A stretch of 64,000 nucleotides of DNA from Streptomyces nojiriensis (GTDB lineage: Bacteria > Actinomycetota > Actinomycetes > Streptomycetales > Streptomycetaceae), in contig NZ_CP071139.1 of assembly GCF_017639205.1 (NCBI RefSeq), positions 6,137,501-6,201,500 on the forward strand. Direction: 5' to 3'. The position numbers and the translations under genes were made by a program. The stretch's first letter is position 1. Each line of letters starts with the position of its first letter. The notes beneath the pieces are model-generated. The model was given only the letters and a program-made list of their open reading frames with translations, searched no databases and had not been told where the DNA came from. Shown here in pieces: positions 1 to 7,914 of this stretch.

Positions 1-379
1 CGGGATCCGCTTCCTCACCGGCTACGACTACCGCCCGCGCTGGGGCCGCTTCGGCGCCCTCGCCGACCGGCTGGTGTTCCGCCCGCTGATGGGCTGGGCC
101 ACCGCCTGGTCCTTCGACCGGCTGCGGCTGTGGTGCGAGCGCGGGACCACCCCCGGCCTCGCCCTCACCCGCGCGATCGGCGAGAGCGCCCTGCGCGTCC
201 TGCTGTCCGTGGCCGCCCTGGCGTACGCGCCGCTGCCGGCCGCCCTGCTCGTCCTGGCCGCCGCCCTGCTGCTGCCGCCGCTGCCCGGCACCCCCGCCGC
301 CCGCCGCTGTCTGCGCACCCCGCCCGGCCGCACCCCCGCCCGCGCACCTCGCCTGCTCAGCACCCTGGAGCCGTCATGA
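1..379 (+). CDS. C-terminal part of an uncharacterised protein (truncated by window edge)
   Basis: The reading frame is open from base 2 to a TGA at 377-379, giving the last 125 or so residues; the start lies outside the window. The visible part opens with GYDYRPRWGRFGALADRLVF, followed by a Trp/Arg-rich stretch and a hydrophobic segment of about 35 residues rich in Leu and Ala (about 195-300), then an Arg/Pro-rich tail. This looks like a small membrane-associated protein with one or two membrane segments near the C-terminus. The stop overlaps the next start as ATGA, so it is probably translationally coupled to the DUF4166 gene. No function can be assigned from the fragment. Confidence 0.7.
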   Translation, partial: GIRFLTGYDYRPRWGRFGALADRLVFRPLMGWATAWSFDRLRLWCERGTTPGLALTRAIGESALRVLLSVAALAYAPLPAALLVLAAALLLPPLPGTPAARRCLRTPPGRTPARAPRLLSTLEPS

Positions 380-1065
380 CCTCCATCTTCCGGGCCCACA
401 TGGGCGCCGCGTTCGACCGACTGCACCCGCAGATCCAGCGCCGCTTCTCGGTGGGGCTCGCGAGCGGCGAGGGCTGCATCGGCCGCGGCACCATGGAACG
501 CATATGGCACGGGCCCGGTTACGTGAAGCCCTTCCTCCGGATCGGCGGCATGCGCAACATCCTGGTGCCGCGCGAGGGGCGCGACGTCCCCTTCGTCATC
601 GAGAACCTCCCCTACCTCGACTCCTTCGGGCGCGAGACCGTCACCTTCGTCCGCACCTTCCGGCTGCCCGGCGGAGCCCACCGCTTCGACGCCACGATGG
701 TCCACAGCCCCGAGCGCGACTGCGTCCTCGACTACCTGGGCACCCACCAGCACCTCGCCAGCGACCTCCGCATGAGCGCCGAGCCCGACGGCTCGCTGCT
801 CATCCGCTCCGGCGAACACCGCTTCCGCGAGGGTCCCGTCGACGTCCGCGTCCCCGACCTCATCGGCGGCGACGCCGAGGTCCGCGAGTCCTTCGACGAG
901 ACCACCGGCCGGTTCCGGATCCGGGTACGGGTGGTCAACCGCCGCTTCGGACCGCTCTTCGGCTACGAGGGCTCCTTCACCGCGGAGTACGTCGACGCCC
1001 GCGACCGGTGGGCGAGCGGGCTCTGCGGCGACCTGCGGCCGGTCCGCGAGGAGGTCCGGGCATGA
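376..1065 (+). CDS. DUF4166 domain protein
   Basis: A 229-residue protein that reads as a member of the DUF4166 family (recognised by overall pattern: an N-terminal FRAHMGAAFDRLHPQIQRRF segment and a C-terminal FGPLFGYEGSF motif). The biochemical role of the family is not established. No signal peptide or membrane segment is visible. The ATG at 376 overlaps the upstream stop (ATGA), and its own stop overlaps the TetR start by 4 nt. The three genes therefore look like one translationally coupled operon, and the TetR protein probably regulates this group or its ligand pathway. Confidence 0.8.
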   Translation: MTSIFRAHMGAAFDRLHPQIQRRFSVGLASGEGCIGRGTMERIWHGPGYVKPFLRIGGMRNILVPREGRDVPFVIENLPYLDSFGRETVTFVRTFRLPGGAHRFDATMVHSPERDCVLDYLGTHQHLASDLRMSAEPDGSLLIRSGEHRFREGPVDVRVPDLIGGDAEVRESFDETTGRFRIRVRVVNRRFGPLFGYEGSFTAEYVDARDRWASGLCGDLRPVREEVRA

Positions 1066-1691
1066 GCGCCGCCACCAAGGAGAAGCTGCTCGAAGGGGCC
1101 CTGCGCACCCTGGCCGAGCAGGGCATCGCCAAGGCCTCCGCCCGCAGTGTCGCGGCCACCGCCGGGGTGGGGCAGGGCCTGATCTTCTACCACTTCGGCT
1201 CCGTTGACGAGCTGTTCGCCGCGGCCTGCCGGTACGGCGCCGAGCAGCGGGTGGCCCGCTACCGCGACCGGCTCGCCGACCTGGGCAGCCTCGCCGAACT
1301 GCTGGAGTTCGCCCGCGCCATGCACGAGGAGGAACGGGCCGCCGGGAACGTAGCCCTGCTCGGGCAGCTGCTGGCCGCCGGGCAGACCTCGCCCGTGCTG
1401 GCCGCCGCCACCGCCGACGGGCTCGGGCTGTGGATCGAGGAGCTGGAGAAGGTCCTCACCCGGCTGCTGGCGGCGACCCCGCTGGCCGGGTACGCCGACC
1501 CGGCCGGGCTGGCCCGGGCCACGGCCGCCTCCTTCATCGGCATCGAGCTGTACGAAGGGGTGGACCCGGGGGGCGCCGGCAGCGCGCTCGCCGCGCTGGA
1601 ACAGCTCGCCGGGCTGGCCACCGTGCTGGAAGGCCTCGGCTCCCTGAGCCAGCGCGTGGTGCGGCACGGCCTGCGGCGCGGCACCCGCTGA
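1062..1691 (+). CDS. TetR/AcrR family transcriptional regulator
   Basis: A 209-residue protein of typical TetR size. The N-terminal helix-turn-helix is clear: a helix from residue 5 to 20 (LLEGALRTLAEQGI), then ASARSVAATAGVGQGLIFYHF, the usual recognition helix ending in the family's Tyr-His-Phe. The rest is an alpha-helical ligand-binding and dimerisation domain rich in Ala and Leu. ATG at 1062 overlaps the preceding stop (ATGA), so it is coupled to the DUF4166 gene. The ligand is unknown. No good palindromic operator was seen inside the operon, so its target may lie upstream of the window. Confidence 0.88.
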   Translation: MSAATKEKLLEGALRTLAEQGIAKASARSVAATAGVGQGLIFYHFGSVDELFAAACRYGAEQRVARYRDRLADLGSLAELLEFARAMHEEERAAGNVALLGQLLAAGQTSPVLAAATADGLGLWIEELEKVLTRLLAATPLAGYADPAGLARATAASFIGIELYEGVDPGGAGSALAALEQLAGLATVLEGLGSLSQRVVRHGLRRGTR

Positions 1692-1781
1692 CACCCGCGC
1701 CGCAGGCGCCGCCGACCGCGCGCGTCACCCGTACGGCCCTGCGGTCGCGGACCTGAGGGAGGACCGCCCGGTCGGCCGATC

Positions 1782-1800
1782 CCCGGTCGACACGACCGGG
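1782..1800. repeat. 8-bp inverted repeat upstream of cslA
   Basis: CCCGGTCG (1782-1789) and CGACCGGG (1793-1800) form perfect arms with a 3-nt spacer, in the 162-nt gap between the TetR gene and cslA. It is followed by TTCGTCCCCTTTC rather than a T-run. It could be a weak terminator or an operator for cslA; the sequence alone does not decide. Confidence 0.35.
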
Positions 1801-1853
1801 TTCGTCCCCTTTCGTGGGTGCATAGGCCTCGGGATCGAGCACCGGGAGGGACC

Positions 1854-3614
1854 GTGGCGCCGGAAGGCTTCGACTACGAGACGCACAGCCGCCTCGCCGG
1901 TCCGTTCGCGCAGCCGGCTCCCGGCCCCGACGGCGTCCACCGGGTGCAGTACCGCTCCCTCCTCTCGCGCGAGGAGGTCCGCACCCGAATACGGGCGATC
2001 GCCCTCATGACGCTCGCCCCGGTGGCCGCGGCCGGACTGCTGCTCTACCTGGTCTGGCCCACCCACTGGACCGTCCGGGAGGGTGCCGCCCGCTGGCTGA
2101 TCGTCTGCGATGCCGTGATGCTCTGCTCCATCGCGCTGATCATGCTGTTCACGCTGGTCAACGTGGTGTCGATCGCCCACGCCACGATGGCCGCCCGCGA
2201 CCCCGTCCCCGTACCGGCCGAGCCCGGCACCCGCGTCGCGTTCCTGACGACCTACGTCCCCGGCAAGGAGCCCCTCGCCATGGTGCGGGCCACCCTCCGG
2301 GGCGCCCGGCGCGTGCGCCACGCCGGGCCGCTGGACGTATGGCTGCTGGACGAGGGCGACGACCCCGAGGCGCGGGCGCTGTGCGCCAAGCTCGGCGTAC
2401 GGCACTTCACCCGCAAGGGCGTGCCCGAGTGGAACACGGCGAAGGGCTCCCACCGGGCGAAGACCAAGCACGGCAACTACAACGCCTGGCTGGAGCGGCA
2501 CGGCGACGACTACGAGTTCTTCGCCTCCGTCGACACCGACCACGTCCCGCTCGCCAACTACCTGGAGCGGATGCTCGGATTCTTCCGCGACCCCGACGTC
2601 GCCTTCGTCGTCGGCCCGCAGGTCTACGGCAACTACACCGGGCCCGTCACCAAGGCCGCCGAGTCCCAGCAGTACCTCTTCCACGCCCTGATCCAGCGCG
2701 CCGGCAACCGCTACGGCGCCCCCATGTTCGTCGGCACCAACAACACCGTCCGGATCACCGCCCTGCGGCAGATCGGCGGACTCTACGACTCCATCACCGA
2801 GGACATGGCCACCGGCTTCGAGCTCCACCGCCGCAGGAACCCGGCCACGGGCCGGTTCTGGCGTTCCGTCTACACCCCTGACGTGCTGGCCGTCGGCGAG
2901 GGCCCCGCCTCCTGGACCGACCTCTTCACCCAGCAGCTGCGCTGGTCGCGGGGCACCTACGAGACCCTGTTCAAGCAGTACCGCAAGGGCCTGTTCACGA
3001 TGCCCGCCGGGCGCCGGCTCAACTACACGCTGATGCTCGTCTACTACCCGATGACCGCGGTGAACTGGCTGCTCGGCGTCCTCAGCTGCGCCCTCTTCCT
3101 GTGGTTCGGCGCCTCCGGCACCCAGGTCTCCTCCAAGGTCTGGCTGATGCTCTACGCCGACGCGGCCGCCCTCCAAGTGGGCCTCTACCTGTGGAACCGC
3201 CGCCACAACGTCTCGCCCCACGAACCGGCCGGCTCCGGCGGCGTCGCGGGCATGGCCCTCTCCGCCGTCTGCGCACCCGTCTACCTCAGGTCACTCGGCT
3301 CCGCGGTGCTGCGCACCGAGGGCCGTTTCGTCGTCACCCCCAAGGGCGGTGACGCCAGCCCCGACCGGCTGATGACCTTCCGCATCCACCTCTTCTGGGC
3401 CGCCGTCCTCGTCGCATCGCTGCTGGCGTCCGTCCGCTTCGACCACACGCACGTCGCCATGCGCGTCTGGGCGGTGCTGGCGCTGGCCATCGCACTCGCC
3501 CCGGTCGCCGTGTGGTGCGCGACGCGCGGCCGGGCGGGATCCGGGGGCGGGGCGGACGGAGGCTCCGAGCCGGGTGAGGAGCCGGCGTACGTCCGGGCGA
3601 CAGGAGGGAACTGA
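1854..3614 (+). CDS. cslA: Cellulose-synthase-like GT2 glycosyltransferase CslA
   Basis: Membrane-embedded family 2 glycosyltransferase, 586 residues, that polymerises a beta-glycan from a nucleotide sugar at the cytoplasmic face. Processive-GT2 motifs are present: Asp-Thr-Asp at 227-229, Thr-Glu-Asp at 315-317 and the QQLRW motif at 360-364. Two hydrophobic segments precede the catalytic domain (about 46-105) and about five follow it. No PilZ domain is visible. GTG at 1854 is chosen because GGGAGGG (1844-1850) lies just before it; an upstream GTG at 1818 has no ribosome-binding site. It is followed 2 nt later by glxA. In S. coelicolor and S. lividans, CslA makes the glycan found at hyphal tips and is needed for aerial growth on glucose; the same role is inferred here. 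Confidence 0.92.
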   Translation: MAPEGFDYETHSRLAGPFAQPAPGPDGVHRVQYRSLLSREEVRTRIRAIALMTLAPVAAAGLLLYLVWPTHWTVREGAARWLIVCDAVMLCSIALIMLFTLVNVVSIAHATMAARDPVPVPAEPGTRVAFLTTYVPGKEPLAMVRATLRGARRVRHAGPLDVWLLDEGDDPEARALCAKLGVRHFTRKGVPEWNTAKGSHRAKTKHGNYNAWLERHGDDYEFFASVDTDHVPLANYLERMLGFFRDPDVAFVVGPQVYGNYTGPVTKAAESQQYLFHALIQRAGNRYGAPMFVGTNNTVRITALRQIGGLYDSITEDMATGFELHRRRNPATGRFWRSVYTPDVLAVGEGPASWTDLFTQQLRWSRGTYETLFKQYRKGLFTMPAGRRLNYTLMLVYYPMTAVNWLLGVLSCALFLWFGASGTQVSSKVWLMLYADAAALQVGLYLWNRRHNVSPHEPAGSGGVAGMALSAVCAPVYLRSLGSAVLRTEGRFVVTPKGGDASPDRLMTFRIHLFWAAVLVASLLASVRFDHTHVAMRVWAVLALAIALAPVAVWCATRGRAGSGGGADGGSEPGEEPAYVRATGGN

Positions 3615-3616
3615 GC

Positions 3617-5641
3617 ATGGACTACCGGCCCTCGAAGAAGTTCAAGAAGACCGCCCTGGGCGCGGCCGCCGTGCTGGTGCTGGTCGCGCTCAACGCGCCC
3701 GCCGCCATCTCCTTCGCCGAGGACAAGTACCACGCGTACAAGATCGGGCAGACCAGCTACCGGATCCAGTACGGGTCGTGGGGCCTCGTCGGGCTCCCCG
3801 AGGAGTACCGGATCAACGCCATGCACGCGGCCCTGCTGCACACGGGCAAGGTGCTGCTCATCGCCGGCAGCGGCAACAACCAGAAGAACTTCGACAAGGG
3901 CACCTTCGACACGGTCCTGTGGGATCCGCGGGACGACAGCTTCAAGAAGATCCCGACACCGGAGGACTTCTTCTGCGCCGGGCACAGCCAGCTGCCCGAC
4001 GGCCGGCTGCTGGTGGCCGGCGGCACCGCCCGCTACGAGGTTCTCCACGGCAAGGTCACCCGGGCGGGCGGCCGGATGCGGGTCAAGAACGAGAACCCCG
4101 ACAAGGCCGTCAAGCTGCGCAAGGGCACCCGGTTCCGCTCTCCGTCCGGGGTGGAGTACGAGGCGAAGTTCGACGTGGTCGTACCCAGGGCCAGGAAGAA
4201 GTTCGAGATCACCTACGGGCACGGCGGGCAGGTCATGCCGTGGCGGACCACCGTGGTCGCCGCCGAGTCGCGGGTCTTCGTGGAGGCGGTGAAGCCCGGC
4301 GCCGAGGGACTGACGACGGAGGCCGCGCAGTACGAGGTGGTCGGGCTGACGGGCAAGGACGCCGACAACGTCTACGGGCTCGCGGAGCGGCTGAGCGCCG
4401 ACAAACAGGACTTCCAGGGCATCAAGTCGGCGTACGAGTTCGACCCGGTGGCGGAGAAGTACCTGCGCGTCGACCCGATGAGCGACGCCCGCTGGTACCC
4501 GACCCTCGTGACCCTGGAGGACGGGCGGGTGCTCGCGGTCTCCGGGCTCAACGACGTGGGCGACGTGGTGCCCGGCGACAACGAGTACTACGACCCGCGG
4601 ACGAAGAAGTGGTCGAAGGCCCCCTTCCACTACTTCCCGACCTATCCCGCGCTCTTCCTCGTGCAGGGCGGCAAGCTCCTGTACACCGGCTCCAACGCGG
4701 GCTACGGCCCGAAGACCAAGGGGCGCGAGCCGGGTGTGTGGGACCTCGCGACCAACGAGTTCAAGAAGGTGGGCGGGCTCGCGGAGCCGGACCGGCTGGA
4801 GACCTCCTCCTCGCTCCTGCTGCCGCCCGCCCAGGACCAGAAGGTGATGGTCCTCGGCGGCGGCGGGGTCGGCGAGTCGAAGCTCTCGTCCAGCCGGACC
4901 GCGATCGTGGACCTGAAGGAGGAGAACCCGGTGTTCCGGTCCTCGGCGCGGCTGCCGCGCGCCACCCGCTACCTGAGCAGCGTGCTGCTGCCGGACGACT
5001 CGGTCTTCACCACGGGCGGCTCCGCCGACTACCGCGGCCGCAGCGCCAGCGACATCCACAAGGCGCAGTTCTACTACCCGCGCACCGACTCCTTCGTGGC
5101 CGCCGCCGATCCGACCGTGGGCCGCAACTACCACTCCGAGGCGCTGCTGCTGCCCGACGGGCGGGTGGCGACCTTCGGCTCGGACCCGCTCTTCGCCGAC
5201 AAGGACAACACCCGGCTCGGCAAGTTCGAGCACCGGCTGGAGGTGTACTCGCCCCCGTACCTCTACCGCGGCGAGGACCGGCGGCCCGTCCTGGGCGAGG
5301 GGCCCGAGGAGCCCGGCGCGGACGGGCGGGCCACCTTCGCCGCCGTGCACCCGGAGCGGATCGAGCGGGCCCGCCTGATGCGGCCGAGCGCGGTCACGCA
5401 CACCACGGACGTGGAACAGCGCTCGATCGAGCTCGGGCTGACCAGGACGGACGACTCGGTCACGGTCGAGGTGCCGCGCGACCCGACGCTGGTGCCGCCG
5501 GGCTGGTACATGCTGTTCGTGACCGACGCCGACGGGACGCCCTCGGTGGCGAAGTGGCTCCAGGTCAAGGCCCCGGATCCGGCGGCTCCTCAGGGGGTGT
5601 CCGGTCATTCCCTGGCGCGGCGGGCCAGCCCCAGGGCGTAG
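3617..5641 (+). CDS. glxA: GlxA, galactose-oxidase-like mononuclear copper radical oxidase
   Basis: A 674-residue radical copper oxidase that acts on the CslA glycan outside the membrane. An N-terminal hydrophobic anchor (about 12-34, no clear signal-peptidase site) suggests a membrane-tethered extracytoplasmic protein. A kelch-type propeller is followed by a C-terminal DUF1929-like domain. By alignment in my head to Fusarium galactose oxidase, all active-site residues are there: Cys120 (FFCAGHSQ) and Tyr294 (RWYPT) for the thioether cofactor, Tyr505-His506 (RNYHSE) and His595 (VTHTTD) as copper ligands. ATG 3617 follows GGAGGG at 3603-3608 and lies 2 nt after the cslA stop, so the two are coupled. 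The 3' end overlaps the convergent cslZ by 37 bp; the C-terminal tail beyond about residue 645 looks unstructured. Confidence 0.93.
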   Translation: MDYRPSKKFKKTALGAAAVLVLVALNAPAAISFAEDKYHAYKIGQTSYRIQYGSWGLVGLPEEYRINAMHAALLHTGKVLLIAGSGNNQKNFDKGTFDTVLWDPRDDSFKKIPTPEDFFCAGHSQLPDGRLLVAGGTARYEVLHGKVTRAGGRMRVKNENPDKAVKLRKGTRFRSPSGVEYEAKFDVVVPRARKKFEITYGHGGQVMPWRTTVVAAESRVFVEAVKPGAEGLTTEAAQYEVVGLTGKDADNVYGLAERLSADKQDFQGIKSAYEFDPVAEKYLRVDPMSDARWYPTLVTLEDGRVLAVSGLNDVGDVVPGDNEYYDPRTKKWSKAPFHYFPTYPALFLVQGGKLLYTGSNAGYGPKTKGREPGVWDLATNEFKKVGGLAEPDRLETSSSLLLPPAQDQKVMVLGGGGVGESKLSSSRTAIVDLKEENPVFRSSARLPRATRYLSSVLLPDDSVFTTGGSADYRGRSASDIHKAQFYYPRTDSFVAAADPTVGRNYHSEALLLPDGRVATFGSDPLFADKDNTRLGKFEHRLEVYSPPYLYRGEDRRPVLGEGPEEPGADGRATFAAVHPERIERARLMRPSAVTHTTDVEQRSIELGLTRTDDSVTVEVPRDPTLVPPGWYMLFVTDADGTPSVAKWLQVKAPDPAAPQGVSGHSLARRASPRA

Positions 5642-6645
5642 TCCGGCCACCAGGTGCCGGCCGACGGGCCGCCGCGGCAGGTGCCGTCGGACTCGCCGGG
5701 CCGCTTGACCCAGAGGTACGCGTCGACGAGCGGGTCGCCCGTCCGGTCGGTCGGCGGTGCCCCGAGTGCGCGGCCCGGCGGATTGCACCAGGCCTGGGCG
5801 CGGTTGCCGGGCAGCGGTCCGTCGCCGTTGCGGCTGGTGTCGATGACGAAGTGCTTGCCGCTGGTGCCCTTGGAGATCTTGGCGCCGTAGGCCCGGGCGG
5901 CCGCGTCGGGCTGGAAGTTGGAGACGTTGAGGGCGAAGCCGTCGGCGCGGGCGAGGCCCGCCTTGAAGAGCGGATCGACCAGGTCCATCGGGTTGGGGAT
6001 CCAGGCCGGGTTGCCGGCGTCCAGATAGACCTTGGTGTTGGGGTTCCTCTTCAGCCGGTCGACGGCCTCGGAGAGCAGCTGGTAGCGCTCGGCGTGGTGC
6101 TCGGGCCGGGTGCAGCCGTCGATGATGTGCGCGATGGCGTCCGGCTCCAGGACGACGACGGCCTTGGTGTCCTCGATGTTGTCGGCGAAGGCGCCGATCC
6201 AGCTGCGGTAGGCCTGGGCGTCCGGGGCGCCGCCGGCCGAGTGCTGACCGCAGTCCCGGTACGGGATGTTGTACGCGGCGAGCAGCAGGGTCCGCCCGGT
6301 GGCCCGGGCTCCCGCGCGGGCCCGGCGGATCTCGGGGCCGGGGTCGTCGCCGGGCCCCCACAGGGTGAGCGGGCGGTCCGCGATCCTGCGCAGCACCTGG
6401 GCGTCGCTGTTGCGGCCGGCCGCTTCCCAGGCCGCGACCTGGCGGGCGGCGTCACTGTGCGGGTCCACCCAGAACGGGGACTCCTCGGCCGCGACGATGG
6501 CGGAGGGCGCCGCGGGCGTGGCGGCGGGGGTCCCCGGCTCGGGCGCGGGCTCGCCGCCGCAGGCGGGGGCCGCGGCGAGGAGCGCGAGGAGGCCGAGGAC
6601 GGGGGCGGTGGTGCGAAAACGCGGCCTGCGAGCGGCGGGGGGCAT
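5605..6645 (-). CDS. cslZ: GH6 family endoglucanase, probable CslZ
   Basis: A 346-residue glycoside hydrolase family 6 protein, predicted to cut beta-1,4-glucan outside the cell. Family landmarks are AYNIPYRDCGQ with the catalytic acid Asp131, LEPDAIA with Asp169, VIDTSRNGDGP, and the C-terminal LWVKRPGESDG. The N-terminus is Arg-rich, then hydrophobic, with a weak lipobox before Cys29 (AAPAC), so it is either a lipoprotein or secreted and then tethered; a Pro/Ala linker follows. There is no carbohydrate-binding module. GAGGAAG lies upstream of the ATG at 6645. From memory cslZ is linked to cslA-glxA in streptomycetes, where it belongs to the tip-glycan system. Here it is convergent to glxA with a 37-bp 3' overlap and needs its own promoter. 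Confidence 0.88.
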   Translation of the reverse strand: MPPAARRPRFRTTAPVLGLLALLAAAPACGGEPAPEPGTPAATPAAPSAIVAAEESPFWVDPHSDAARQVAAWEAAGRNSDAQVLRRIADRPLTLWGPGDDPGPEIRRARAGARATGRTLLLAAYNIPYRDCGQHSAGGAPDAQAYRSWIGAFADNIEDTKAVVVLEPDAIAHIIDGCTRPEHHAERYQLLSEAVDRLKRNPNTKVYLDAGNPAWIPNPMDLVDPLFKAGLARADGFALNVSNFQPDAAARAYGAKISKGTSGKHFVIDTSRNGDGPLPGNRAQAWCNPPGRALGAPPTDRTGDPLVDAYLWVKRPGESDGTCRGGPSAGTWWPDYALGLARRARE

Positions 6646-6802
6646 CCGGCTTCCTCGGGACGAAGGGTCGGGCAGCGGAGCGAGATACCGGGATATGTTG
6701 ACATGTCGGATAGTTGGCGCGGCTGTGCGACACCGGGCGGCGGGGCCGGGCGGTACGGGCTCGGCGGGCCGGGTTCAGGGGGCCGGGTTCAGGGGGACGG
6801 GC

Positions 6803-7801
6803 TCAAGGGGCGGGGTCGCCGGTGGTGAGCGCGATCGCCAGCGGGGTGCGCTCGTAGCGGACCTGGTGGCCGTGGCGGGCGGAGATGAGCAGCCCGGCCG
6901 CCCGCAGGACCCCGAGGTGGGCCGAGACCGTGGACGGGGCCAGCCCGAGCCGGTGGGCCAGCGCCGTGGTGGAGGCCGGTTCCTCCAGTGCGCACAGCAC
7001 CTCGGCCCGGGCCCGGCCCAGCAGCCGGGCGAGCGCGTCCGGGACGCTCTCCCGGGCCGGGGTCCACAGGGCGCCGATGCCGCGGGCCGGGTAGACGATG
7101 GTGGGCTGCCAGGGCGGGTCGAAGCCGCCCGCGATCCCCGGCCAGATGAAGGCGCTCGGCATCAGGAGCAGACCCTGGCCGCCCAGGACGCGCTCGTGGT
7201 GACTGGTGGGCCGCTCGATGGTCAGGGTGAGGGAGGCGGCGTCCCAGGCGAGGCTCGGGTGCAGCCCGTCGAACAGGGCCTGGAGGCCTCCGGCGGCCAG
7301 GCGGCGCGAGTGGAAGAGGACGTCCGCCTCCAGCAGGGCCCGCAGCCGAGGCCAGTGCGGCTCGATCAGCACGCTCCAGGCCCGCTCCAGCAGGTCGGCC
7401 AGATCGCGCACGGCCCGGGCCGGATCGGCCAGCATGGCCCGGCCCAGGTCGCTGTCGAGGGCCCCGGGCGTACTGGCCAGCGACTTGCGGATGTCCTCGC
7501 GCGCCACGGCCGGATCCGCCCCGCGGATCAGCGCGATCTCCTCCTCGAAGGAGACTCCGGGGCCGCTCGGCGGCGGGCCGATGAAGTCCGCGCTGTGCCC
7601 GCGGTGCGGCATCAGCAGCCACAGCGGCCGCAGGTCCAGCCCGTCGGCGGCGGCGCGGATCCGCCGCAGCCAGGGCAGGTGGTAGCCCTGCCGGTCCGGG
7701 CGGTTCAGGGTGCGGACCGCCTCCTGCGTCTCCCACGCGGGCGACAGCGCGAACCGGCACCGCAGCAGGTCCTCGTGCCCGAAGTGGTGGTGCAGTCCCA
7801 T
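6803..7801 (-). CDS. ArsR-like winged-helix regulator (DUF5937 type)
   Basis: A 332-residue protein with a long N-terminal region of the DUF5937 type (HFGHEDLLRCRFALSPAWE near the start) and a C-terminal ArsR-type winged helix. The recognition region is AHRLGLAPSTVSAHLGVLRAAGLL at about residues 285-308. No metal-binding Cys pair typical of metal-sensing ArsR proteins is seen in the helix. ATG 7801 has GGAGGG about 10 nt upstream; the frame stays open further upstream but runs into the divergent transporter. It faces the MFS gene across 113 bp that hold a clean inverted repeat, so it most likely represses the transporter and itself. Confidence 0.85.
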   Translation of the reverse strand: MGLHHHFGHEDLLRCRFALSPAWETQEAVRTLNRPDRQGYHLPWLRRIRAAADGLDLRPLWLLMPHRGHSADFIGPPPSGPGVSFEEEIALIRGADPAVAREDIRKSLASTPGALDSDLGRAMLADPARAVRDLADLLERAWSVLIEPHWPRLRALLEADVLFHSRRLAAGGLQALFDGLHPSLAWDAASLTLTIERPTSHHERVLGGQGLLLMPSAFIWPGIAGGFDPPWQPTIVYPARGIGALWTPARESVPDALARLLGRARAEVLCALEEPASTTALAHRLGLAPSTVSAHLGVLRAAGLLISARHGHQVRYERTPLAIALTTGDPAP

Positions 7802-7858
7802 CCCGGCGCTCCCTCCCCTTCCTTGAGACGGCCGACGACGTAAGGACTCTGCCGCAAC

Positions 7859-7876
7859 ATTCGGCCACAGCCGAAT
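7859..7876. promoter_or_regulatory. Probable operator between the ArsR-like gene and the MFS gene
   Basis: ATTCGGC (7859-7865) and GCCGAAT (7870-7876) are perfect 7-bp arms with a 4-nt spacer, in the middle of the divergent intergenic region. Size and position fit an ArsR/MarR-type dimer site controlling both genes. Inferred, not tested. Confidence 0.55.
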
Positions 7877-7914
7877 CCCTGGGGCGCCGGCCCCGGGCCC
7901 GGGACGCTGGGCCC

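Noticed and set aside
28..819. 263-codon minus-strand frame at the left edge
   Set aside because: Overlaps the DUF4166 gene and the partial upstream gene, which have ATGA-coupled starts; low-complexity shadow.
1818..1853. GTG 1818 as start of cslA
   Set aside because: No ribosome-binding site; GTG 1854 has GGGAGGG just upstream.
3281..6361. 1026-codon minus-strand frame across cslA, glxA and cslZ
   Set aside because: Spans three certain genes in a wrong frame; its cslZ part is a frameshifted read of the GH6 protein.
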